Shown here: positions 7,221-14,157 of the stretch, piece by piece
Position numbering within the stretch: position 1 is the stretch's first letter
Layout of the letters: each line of letters starts with the position of its first letter
Assembly (NCBI GenBank): GCA_029945985.1
Contig: JAQSDP010000410.1
Coordinates: 1 to 23,161 of the forward strand
DNA from: a bacterium
Lineage (GTDB): Bacteria > Acidobacteriota > Blastocatellia > Pyrinomonadales > Pyrinomonadaceae
Direction: 5' to 3'
DNA: 23,161 nt
The notes under the pieces: generated by a model
Told to the model about the DNA's origin: nothing
What the model saw: only the letters and a program-made list of their open reading frames with translations
Database searches by the model: none
Position numbers and translations under genes: made by a program

Positions 7221-9161
7221 TTAGGATTCTCGGGAGCGTCCGGCGTTGGAAATTGTGGCACGTGCCACATTTCTGTTTGTTGAATAATCTTGGGATTTAT
7301 AGCCGGTCAGATGCACAAGAACAGTAGAAAGTGCAGCCGAAGTAAGTCCATTTACCTTTCGAACCTGCCCAAAATTCTGCGGGCGGGCACGTTCGAGCCG
7401 TTCGACCATTTCGTGAGAAAGACCGCTTATCGAGTTGAATTGAAAACTTTCCGGAACGCGCAGCGCGTCGTGATGATTGACCCGGTCACTCACGACCCGT
7501 TGCTTCTCGACGTAGCCCGAATAAAGCGAATCGGCGAGTGCTGTTTGGAGATCCCTTTCTGTAGCGTCCGAGCGAATATCCGCCGGAAGCAGCCTCTCGA
7601 TCAGAGAAGAATCGGTTCCGGGCCGCATCGCAAGAGCAGAAAGCGTAAATGCGTCTCCCATATCCGCCCCGAGAAGTTGAGTCACAGCAGCATACTCAGG
7701 AGTCGAACGCTTGAACCGTGTGAAGTCGAGAGCGTTCCTGAGTCGCGCGATCCGGTCGCGGCGAGAGCTGAACCGCTCCCAGTCTAGATCACCGATCAGT
7801 CCCGCTTCGCGTCCAAGCGGCGAGAGCCGATGATCGGCGTTGTCATGCCGCAGCGTTAACCGAGCCTCCGCACGAGACGTGAAAAGCCGATAGGGTTCGT
7901 CTACGCCGTGCTGGATCAGATCGTCGACCAGCACACCGATATACGCCTCATCTCGACGTAGGATAAAAGGCTTCCTGCCTTGAACCGAAAATGCAGCATT
8001 GATACCTGCCATCAGTCCCTGACACGCAGCCTCTTCGTACCCGGTGGTACCGTTGATCTGTCCCGCGAGGAAAAGACCACTCATCCGCGTCGATTCCATG
8101 GTTGGGCGAAGCTCTCGCGGATCTACAAAGTCGTACTCTATCGCGTAGCCCGGACGAATGATCTCTACATTGTCGAATCCGGGAACCATCCGCAGCAGCT
8201 CAAGTTGCAGGGTAGATGGCAGCGAGGTCGAAAATCCGTTGAGGTAGACCTCATTCGTGTTGTGTCCTTCGGGTTCAAGGAAAAGCTGATGGCGGTCCTT
8301 GTCGGCAAACTTAACCACCTTGTCCTCGATTGACGGGCAGTACCGCGGCCCTACGCCCTTGATCTTACCGGAGTAGAGCGGTGACTGGTGAAGGTTGTCA
8401 CGAATCGTCTGATGCAGCCGATCGCTCGTGTAACCGATAAAACATTGTATCTGCGGCTGCTCAATGCTCTCTGTCGCGAACGAGAATGGAGTAGGCTTTT
8501 CGTCGGCCGGTTGCGGCTCGAACGCGTCCCAATCGATCGTGCGTCCGTCGAGTCGCGGCGGAGTGCCGGTCTTCAAACGCCCAACCGGAAATCCGTATGT
8601 CTTCAGTGCCTCGGCGAGTTCGATCGATGCAGGCTCGCCGGCGCGTCCCGCTGAAAAAGTTCTCGGGCCCGTGTGGATCGTTCCATTCAAAAACGTCCCG
8701 GTCGCGATAACGACAGCTTTAGCGCCAAACCGACGCGTGTCCTGCATCTCAACGCCAATAACCACCTTGTTTTCAACAATTAGATCGACAACGAAGCCTT
8801 GACGAAGGTGCAGATTTGGCGTCGCTTCAAGCACCCGCCGCATCTCTGTGCGATAGAGGCTACGGTCTGCCTGAGCTCTCGGAGACTGAACTGCTGGCCC
8901 TCGTGAACGGTTGAGCAGCCGAAACTGGATCCCGGTCCTATCCGTAACGCGTCCCATTATCCCGCCGAGCGCGTCGATCTCGCGCACGACATGGCCCTTC
9001 GCGATCCCACCAACTGCGGGATTGCACGACATCTGTCCGATCAGGTCGAGATTTATAGTGACGAGCGCCGTTTCAGCACCCAGGCGCGCCGCGGCCGAGG
9101 CCGCCTCGCAGCCCGCGTGCCCGGCACCTATCACTATCACATCAAATGTTTCGTCAAACAT
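7221..9161 (-). CDS. mnmG: tRNA uridine-34 5-carboxymethylaminomethyl modification enzyme, FAD subunit MnmG
   Basis: MnmG (GidA) acts with MnmE to install carboxymethylaminomethyl groups at wobble uridine 34 of certain tRNAs. The FAD-binding motif GAGHAGCEAA is at 12-21, followed by MSCNPAVGGIAKGH, LKTGTPPRLD and the C-terminal helical region with ISGLSHEMVERL. The length is 646 residues, slightly above the usual 620-630 because of a C-terminal tail that contains a parS-like palindrome. The ATG at 9161 precedes the FAD motif at the usual distance; the frame runs to a TTG at 9194 with no ribosome binding site. It lies upstream of parA, as in many origin regions, but the usual rsmG between them is missing. 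Confidence 0.95.
   Translation of the reverse strand: MFDETFDVIVIGAGHAGCEAASAAARLGAETALVTINLDLIGQMSCNPAVGGIAKGHVVREIDALGGIMGRVTDRTGIQFRLLNRSRGPAVQSPRAQADRSLYRTEMRRVLEATPNLHLRQGFVVDLIVENKVVIGVEMQDTRRFGAKAVVIATGTFLNGTIHTGPRTFSAGRAGEPASIELAEALKTYGFPVGRLKTGTPPRLDGRTIDWDAFEPQPADEKPTPFSFATESIEQPQIQCFIGYTSDRLHQTIRDNLHQSPLYSGKIKGVGPRYCPSIEDKVVKFADKDRHQLFLEPEGHNTNEVYLNGFSTSLPSTLQLELLRMVPGFDNVEIIRPGYAIEYDFVDPRELRPTMESTRMSGLFLAGQINGTTGYEEAACQGLMAGINAAFSVQGRKPFILRRDEAYIGVLVDDLIQHGVDEPYRLFTSRAEARLTLRHDNADHRLSPLGREAGLIGDLDWERFSSRRDRIARLRNALDFTRFKRSTPEYAAVTQLLGADMGDAFTLSALAMRPGTDSSLIERLLPADIRSDATERDLQTALADSLYSGYVEKQRVVSDRVNHHDALRVPESFQFNSISGLSHEMVERLERARPQNFGQVRKVNGLTSAALSTVLVHLTGYKSQDYSTNRNVARATISNAGRSRES
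7254..7269. promoter_or_regulatory. parS-like palindrome, copy 3, inside the 3' end of mnmG
   Basis: The identical 16-bp core TGTGGCACGTGCCACA lies within the mnmG coding sequence, where it encodes part of NVARAT close to the C-terminus. It is 93 bp from copy 2. Its flanks are not symmetric, unlike copies 1 and 2. Confidence 0.65.
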
Positions 9162-9206
9162 CGGCAATATAAAGGGCGGCACGAGACCGCCCAATGCAAA
9201 CTTAGG

Positions 9207-9235
9207 ATTCTAGCTAATCTAGTTAGAGATTGCCA
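9207..9235 (-). promoter_or_regulatory. Weak candidate promoter of mnmG
   Basis: In the 85-base gap before mnmG the minus strand has TGGCAA (9235-9230), 17 bases, then TAGAAT (9212-9207). The -10 matches 5/6 and the -35 3/6. The evidence is limited to this spacing. Confidence 0.25.
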
Positions 9236-9246
9236 CCATTTTCTCG

Positions 9247-10761
9247 TTAGACCCAACGGCCAGGAAGTTTGTCACCGCCCTTCGCGATCGATTGAAACAT
9301 TGCTAGCTTGATGCGGTCAGTTCCTCTATAAGAAACAAGCGGCATCAGCCCTGCAGCGATGAGCTGGTTCACACTGAGATCTGTCATCGGTATCTCTGCA
9401 CACGGTTTGTAGACCGTCTCGCCGTCTTGCTTGTAAACGTGCAGCGGCAGGCCCTCGATATCCTGGGCGAGCCGATCGCTCATTTCCCAACCGTATTTCG
9501 CAAAGCTTTCCGCAAGCAGTTGCCCCACCGCAAAACAGCCGTTCGACCACAAATAGTTGTCGTGCTCTGACGCGGCCTCAAACTCTTCGAAAGAGAAAGT
9601 ATCGAGTGGTTCGGTGTCGCTGCCGTAGGGAAGCCGCGTGATGAATCTCGGGATCGTCATGCCTAGATACTGCGATTCCGCCTGTCCGATAAGAGCGGCC
9701 CAAAGCTTCGCGGCATCCGAGTCAGCGGCGGTGTTCCATTTAGCGGGATCGGAGTTCTCGTAAAGCGAATGTACACCCAGGACATCCGGCCGCATGTGCG
9801 AAACGAAAGGCGCGCCCGCAGCAGCGGCGATCTTCGAAATACGCATAAGCGTCGCCACGTCATCGACGATCGGTGCAAAAGCATAATCACCCAGCACGAT
9901 TGACCACGGCTCTGCGTCCTGAGTTTCTACGGTCTCGCTGACCAGAACCTTAAAAAGATGTGTCGAGGATAGGCTTTCTGCATTCTTGAGATCAGCGGCA
10001 AACTCATCTTTTGAGACATCCAGTACCCATATCTTCAGTTCAGTTGAGGTGTCGGTGCGTCTGACGAGAAAGAACAATCCACGCCATGCCGCCTCCAGTG
10101 CCTGAAACTTTCGGTGATGCAATATCTTCCGCATCAGCCCGCTTGTCGCCGCATCTACCAGCGACACAAGGTTCGATTGCTGCTGTTCGTCGACGGTCAC
10201 AATATGAGGACGCACGAGTTCGCTGATCAGGCTGCCAAGTTCGCCCGATAGCTTCCGCTTTGGAGCTGCCGCGCCGCCCTCCGGTTTCAAAAGGATCGCG
10301 TCGAGCAGATTGTCGGCAGCGGGTTCGTCATCTGCGCTCGCGACCGTCGGTTCGATGTCTTCACGTTTCAGGCCGAATAGCTGCTTCGCTTCATACGCGG
10401 CCGAGTTGAACGTCTCGGAACTGTTAAGTCGTTTGCGAATCGATCGCAGCTGCTCGAACATATCGACGCGGCGAAATATCTCGTCCGGATTGAAATCGTC
10501 CAGTGAAGTGAACTCGAGCTTTAGCTCAGAGCCATCGTCAAAATCGAGGACGACGCTCGTGTTCAGCCTAGCTATGACCTCGTCGAAATTATCGCGATCG
10601 ATCTCCACGGGCCGACGCGCCGAAAAGCCTCGCCGCTCGGCGTCCCCGCTCCAATTTCCCAGCGCAAGGATGTGAAACGGTGGGTCATCAATTACTCCCC
10701 CCGAAACATTCCCGAAACTCACGCTGCTTTCCAGTCCGGTATCGTTCAGATCGATCGGCAT
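9247..10761 (-). CDS. TssB-TssC fused contractile sheath protein (type VI secretion-like)
   Basis: The 504-residue protein joins two type VI sheath families. The N-terminal part resembles TssB/VipA (FHILALGNWSG at 29-39, RRPVEIDRDNFDEVIARL from 49). An acidic, alanine-rich linker runs from about 135 to 170. The C-terminal part resembles TssC/VipB (LMRKILHHRKFQALEAAWRG at 209-228, LDVSKDEFAADL, PWSIVLGDYAFAP, AAAGAPFVSHM). Normally tssB and tssC are adjacent separate genes within a large cluster with hcp, vgrG and baseplate genes; none of those is in this window. The ATG has GGGAGG six bases upstream, so it should be well translated. It sits between mnmG and a flavoprotein gene on the same strand. 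It could be a part of a scattered type VI-like apparatus or a sheath relative with another use. Confidence 0.8.
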   Translation of the reverse strand: MPIDLNDTGLESSVSFGNVSGGVIDDPPFHILALGNWSGDAERRGFSARRPVEIDRDNFDEVIARLNTSVVLDFDDGSELKLEFTSLDDFNPDEIFRRVDMFEQLRSIRKRLNSSETFNSAAYEAKQLFGLKREDIEPTVASADDEPAADNLLDAILLKPEGGAAAPKRKLSGELGSLISELVRPHIVTVDEQQQSNLVSLVDAATSGLMRKILHHRKFQALEAAWRGLFFLVRRTDTSTELKIWVLDVSKDEFAADLKNAESLSSTHLFKVLVSETVETQDAEPWSIVLGDYAFAPIVDDVATLMRISKIAAAAGAPFVSHMRPDVLGVHSLYENSDPAKWNTAADSDAAKLWAALIGQAESQYLGMTIPRFITRLPYGSDTEPLDTFSFEEFEAASEHDNYLWSNGCFAVGQLLAESFAKYGWEMSDRLAQDIEGLPLHVYKQDGETVYKPCAEIPMTDLSVNQLIAAGLMPLVSYRGTDRIKLAMFQSIAKGGDKLPGRWV

Positions 10762-10845
10762 TTTCGCCTCCCAGTGTTTATGTGATGTAGGATGCCACTA
10801 TCAACCGAAGCTCCGAAAAAGTCAATCGAAGCGGCGATCGCAAGG

Positions 10846-11325
10846 TCAGGCGACCTTTGGAGTGGACATCATGGGTGTCGGTTGAGACCGTTTGACAGTT
10901 CGGCGCCCGGTAATGGACCGCGGTGTTATCCGATAGATCACCTCGATGTTCTCTCGCACCCAGCTGTCGATCCACCGGATGCTGATCGCAGGCGTTAGTC
11001 GCGGGTTTATCTTCAGCAGAAGATCGAGTGCCTTTTGCTTTGAGTCCTCATCCGTGATCTGTTCAGCGGTGCCCGATACCATTACGCTTCTCCAGTTCTC
11101 GTTATCCTCGACCTCCTCAGCCTGCAGGCAAATCTCAGGATTGACCCTGATTATATCGGCCTTCTTACCCTCGGTCGTGTAGATGAAAAGGTCGTCACCA
11201 TCGAACGCATAATGTACCGGCACCACGTACGGGATATTGTCCTCCGCCACCGCAAGATGGGCGTAATCGAGCTGCCCCAAAACTTCGCGAGCCTCGCTCG
11301 CACGCATCTCTTCTATCTCGATCAT
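10846..11325 (-). CDS. Pyridoxamine 5'-phosphate oxidase family (flavin-nucleotide-binding) protein
   Basis: The 159-residue product has the split-barrel flavin-binding pattern of the PNPOx-like/NimA group: MRASEAREVLGQLDYAHLAV, then IPYVVPVHYAFDGDDLFIYT, GKKADIIRVNPEICLQ and NWRSVMVSGTAEQI. Members bind FMN, F420 or heme, and most have no assigned reaction, so it should not be called a vitamin B6 enzyme. I chose the ATG at 11325; the open frame continues upstream but runs into mnmE. No good ribosome binding site is seen; a G-rich stretch lies about 15 bases upstream. It begins 23 bases after mnmE ends, so it is probably cotranscribed with it. A small hairpin (10842-10857) lies at the stop codon. 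Confidence 0.8.
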   Translation of the reverse strand: MIEIEEMRASEAREVLGQLDYAHLAVAEDNIPYVVPVHYAFDGDDLFIYTTEGKKADIIRVNPEICLQAEEVEDNENWRSVMVSGTAEQITDEDSKQKALDLLLKINPRLTPAISIRWIDSWVRENIEVIYRITPRSITGRRTVKRSQPTPMMSTPKVA

Positions 11326-11348
11326 TGTTTTATTATAACCCCCCTTGT

Positions 11349-12737
11349 CTACTTGCCGATGCAGAAGGTCGAGAAGATGCGGGTGAGCATATCTTCGGTG
11401 GTAGTTTCGCCGGTGATCTCGCCAAGGTATCGAAGGGCGTTGTGTAGGCCAATGAGAACGATTTCCTCGCTTTGGTGCTGTTCCAGCAATTCGATGGAAT
11501 GCAGAACTTCGTCGGCGGAACGAACAAGCAGATCGTGATGACGCGCATCGGTGACGAGGAATCCATTCGAGGAAGCGTCTTGTGATGCGAAAGGTTCGAC
11601 GATCGCCTGTTGGAGATGGTCGAGGCCGGAACCGGTCTTTGCCGACGTTGCAACGATCAGGGCGGTCTGCGTTTCCCAAAGGTTCGAGGCTTTGCGCGCA
11701 AATGCCGAAGTCAGATCGGCAACTGAAATTGCCGCCGGCTTGTCTGACTTATTTAGAACGATAAGATGTGGAAGGTCGCGGACGCTATCGATGATCTGTT
11801 CGTCCTCAGCCGTCAGGTCCTCAGCCGCATCGAGCAGTACAAGCACAATATCCGCATCCGCCATAGTACGCCGGGAACGCTCGACGCCGATGCTCTCGAC
11901 CATGTCCGTCGTATCGCGAAGTCCTGCCGTATCGATCAGCGAGATCGGTATATCGCCGATCGTGAATCGCTCATGAATCTGATCGCGCGTCGTGCCCGGG
12001 ATCTCGGTCACGATCGCACGGTCACTGCCAAGGAGTGCGTTAAAGAGCGAAGACTTCCCGACGTTCGGGCGTCCGACCAGTGCCACGCGAAGCCCGTCGC
12101 GAATGAGCTTTCCTGCCTTGAAGGTTGCCGCGATCCCTTCGATCTCCTTCACCAGATCACCGAGGCGCAGCTTGATAGATTCGCTCTGCGTTTCGGGAAG
12201 GTCGTCTTCAACAAACTCGAGCGCCGATTCAAGGATCACGATCACGTCCAGCAGTTCATCTTTTATCGGCTGAAGTTGATGCGAATACTCCCCCCGCAAC
12301 TGGCGAACTGCCTGCCGCGCGGACGCAACCGTCTGAGAGTCGATCAGATCGCGGATCGCCTCCGCCTCCGCAAGATTCATTCGCCCATTCGCCAACGCCC
12401 GAAGCGAAAACTCGCCCGGGTGAGCCATCCGGGCACCCTGCGCAAGGCAAACATCTATCACCTGCCGCAACAACACCGGCGAACCATGGCAACTGATCTC
12501 GATCACGTCTTCACCTGTGAACGAGTTTGGAGCTTTGAAGTAAGTTACGATGGCCTCGTCGATCACTTCCGTGCTTGATGGATGGGTAAGGCTAACAAGA
12601 TGGGAATACCGCGGCGAAAATTCTTGACGACTCGTTAACGAACGGCCGATCGCAATGCTACCCTCACCGCTCAACCGGATCACACCGATCCCGCTCCGTC
12701 CGGTCGGTGTTGCAAGTGCTACGATCGTGTCTGACAT
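11349..12737 (-). CDS. mnmE: tRNA modification GTPase MnmE
   Basis: MnmE is the GTPase partner of MnmG in wobble-uridine modification. The 462 residues contain the tetrahydrofolate-binding N-domain (TPTGRSGIGVIRLSG, FTGEDVIEISCHG). The inserted G domain has GRPNVGKSS (222-230), the switch region IPGTTRDQI, DTAGL (269-273) and NKSD. The invariant C-terminal CIGK (459-462) includes the catalytic cysteine. The length is standard. The ATG at 12737 has only a weak purine stretch (GCGAGAT) next to it. The gene is divergent from the plus-strand alpha/beta hydrolase at 12810 and is followed by the PNPOx-like gene. Confidence 0.96.
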   Translation of the reverse strand: MSDTIVALATPTGRSGIGVIRLSGEGSIAIGRSLTSRQEFSPRYSHLVSLTHPSSTEVIDEAIVTYFKAPNSFTGEDVIEISCHGSPVLLRQVIDVCLAQGARMAHPGEFSLRALANGRMNLAEAEAIRDLIDSQTVASARQAVRQLRGEYSHQLQPIKDELLDVIVILESALEFVEDDLPETQSESIKLRLGDLVKEIEGIAATFKAGKLIRDGLRVALVGRPNVGKSSLFNALLGSDRAIVTEIPGTTRDQIHERFTIGDIPISLIDTAGLRDTTDMVESIGVERSRRTMADADIVLVLLDAAEDLTAEDEQIIDSVRDLPHLIVLNKSDKPAAISVADLTSAFARKASNLWETQTALIVATSAKTGSGLDHLQQAIVEPFASQDASSNGFLVTDARHHDLLVRSADEVLHSIELLEQHQSEEIVLIGLHNALRYLGEITGETTTEDMLTRIFSTFCIGK

Positions 12738-12809
12738 ATCTCGCTGTTCGAATATAGTGTTATAGCATTTCCCCGAACGCTTAGAGTCTTGGGAACGTTG
12801 TGAATACCA

Positions 12810-13637
12810 ATGAACGAACCACTTAAATCAATTTTGATTGGAGAAGTTAGCTGGAAACGCATACTACGGTCGATGATTCTCGTGCCAATTGCGGCTGCGT
12901 TCGGTTTCATTCTGATCGCCGTTTTCTTCTCGGATCGATTGATTTTCATGCCGCCGATGAGCTCGTATCGGGACGACGAGAAAGTAGTGAAGATCGAGAC
13001 GGCAAATAATAAAAGGATTTCCGCGAGGTTCTACGAGAATAGTCAGGCACGTTATACAATTCTTTTCAGCCATGGAAACGCCGAGGATATCGGGCACACT
13101 GAGTCATTCGCTCAGAGGCTAGGAGAACTCGGAGTTAGTGTCTTGGTGTACGACTATCGCGGATATGGAACAAGTGGCGGCTCGGCTTCAGAGGCGAACG
13201 CTTATTCGGACATCGATGCCGCCTACCGATATCTCATAACCCAGAAGAAAACGAAACCTGAGAATATTATTGTTCACGGACGGTCGCTGGGCGGGGCGAT
13301 CGCTGTCGATCTGGCCTCTCGACAGCCGGTAGGTGGATTAATACTTGAGAGCACTTTCACTAGCGCGTTTCGCGTCATCACTCGCTACTCGATACTTCCC
13401 TTCGACAAGTTCAACAGCATCGAAAAGATCAAGAGCGTTAATTGCCCGACACTCGTTATTCACGGGACGAAGGATTCGACGATTCCGCTCTATCACGGCG
13501 AAGAACTCTTTGAGGCGGCCAACGACCCGAAGTACTCAAAGTGGATCGAAGGCGCGGAACACAATAATGTGTATGACCGGGACGAGAAGGACTATTTAGA
13601 TTCGATCGCGAAGTTTATATCGGCGCTAGCCAACTAA
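12810..13637 (+). CDS. Membrane-anchored alpha/beta hydrolase (ABHD13/17, Bem46-like)
   Basis: The 275-residue protein has an N-terminal transmembrane helix (about 22-40) and an alpha/beta hydrolase domain. Visible motifs are the oxyanion segment FSHGNAEDIG (86-95) and the strand VLVYDYRGYGTSGG. The nucleophile elbow GRSLGG has Ser159, and the acid is Asp222 in HGTKDSTIP. The base is His251 in GAEHNN. The catalytic triad is complete. Relatives of this group are serine hydrolases with poorly known substrates. It is the only plus-strand gene among about 16 kb of minus-strand genes, lying between jag and mnmE. It converges on jag with only three bases between the stops. No strong ribosome binding site is visible before the ATG. 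Confidence 0.85.
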   Translation: MNEPLKSILIGEVSWKRILRSMILVPIAAAFGFILIAVFFSDRLIFMPPMSSYRDDEKVVKIETANNKRISARFYENSQARYTILFSHGNAEDIGHTESFAQRLGELGVSVLVYDYRGYGTSGGSASEANAYSDIDAAYRYLITQKKTKPENIIVHGRSLGGAIAVDLASRQPVGGLILESTFTSAFRVITRYSILPFDKFNSIEKIKSVNCPTLVIHGTKDSTIPLYHGEELFEAANDPKYSKWIEGAEHNNVYDRDEKDYLDSIAKFISALAN

Positions 13638-13640
13638 GAT

Positions 13641-14090
13641 CTATTTCAAGCTAACCTGCAGCCGTCTTTCCCGCCCGACCCCTACTGATTCCGTGTTCAG
13701 GTCTTCTTCCTTCTGAAGAGTCATGTGGATGATGCGGCGTTCGGTGGAGTTGAGCACGCCGAATGTGAACGCCCGGCCGTTCTTGCGGACCTGTTCAGCG
13801 GCGAAGCGGGCCATCGCCTGGAGTTCATTGCGGCGGGTCGACCGGTAGCCGTCGGCATCCACCACGAAGCGATGTTCGCGCTCGAGTTCGCGGCCGAATA
13901 CCTGGAACAACACAACTTCGAACGCATCGAGCAATTCGCCATTCTCGGCACGCGCGAGATGGGCGTCCTCGCCGTGAAGATCAAGATGGCAGCCTTCATC
14001 AGTCCACTCAGCGTCAACCGTCATGTCGAACTTCATGTCCGAGACCAGTCCGGTCAAGAATTCCTTCGCGTTGTCACAAGTAGCGTTCAT
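13641..14090 (-). CDS. jag: Jag/KhpB-like KH-R3H RNA-binding protein, short form
   Basis: The 149-residue product has a KH-like N-terminal part (about 1-75: LVSDMKFDMTVDAEWTDEG, then DAFEVVLFQVFGREL). A C-terminal R3H domain follows, with RNELQAMARFAAEQVRKNGR and the R-x3-H core RRIIH at about 117-121. The end LQKEEDLNTESVGVGRERRL is typical of Jag. The family (also EloR/KhpB) binds RNA and is linked to cell elongation in Firmicutes. The extra N-terminal Jag_N domain of longer homologues is missing, as in many Gram-negative members. Its place directly after yidC is the conserved one and supports the assignment. Translation starts at the ATG 14090, with no clear ribosome binding site. Confidence 0.88.
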   Translation of the reverse strand: MNATCDNAKEFLTGLVSDMKFDMTVDAEWTDEGCHLDLHGEDAHLARAENGELLDAFEVVLFQVFGRELEREHRFVVDADGYRSTRRNELQAMARFAAEQVRKNGRAFTFGVLNSTERRIIHMTLQKEEDLNTESVGVGRERRLQVSLK

Positions 14091-14100
14091 AACTGTGTTT

Positions 14101-14154
14101 AGAGTTCACGCTTCGGCGTGCAAATCCGAGAGACAAGCTAAAAGCTTGAACTCT
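14101..14154. repeat. Nested inverted repeats in the yidC-jag gap
   Basis: The outer arms AGAGTTCA (14101-14108) and TGAACTCT (14147-14154) enclose two hairpins. One is CACGC-TTCG-GCGTG (14107-14120), with a stable tetraloop on the plus strand; the other is AAGCT-AAA-AGCTT (14135-14147). The whole noncoding gap is taken up by this fold, which resembles a REP-type element or a processing/attenuation structure. There is no T-tract, so it is not a typical terminator. Confidence 0.6.
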
Positions 14155-14157
14155 GAA

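Noticed and set aside
7124..7269. The CACGTG palindromes as terminators or attenuators of mnmG
   Set aside because: Copies 1 and 2 could form hairpins, but three identical symmetric cores, one inside coding sequence, with a parS-like pattern beside parAB argue for a protein-binding site.
10842..10857. Hairpin AAGGTC/GACCTT as terminator after the PNPOx-like gene
   Set aside because: The stem is short, includes the stop codon, and the nearest T-run is about 20 bases further on.
11326..11679. Upstream extension of the PNPOx-like frame
   Set aside because: It overlaps mnmE in another frame and is unlike the family; the ATG at 11325 fits.
11766..12578. A 270-codon plus-strand open frame
   Set aside because: Antisense to mnmE throughout, with no recognisable motif.
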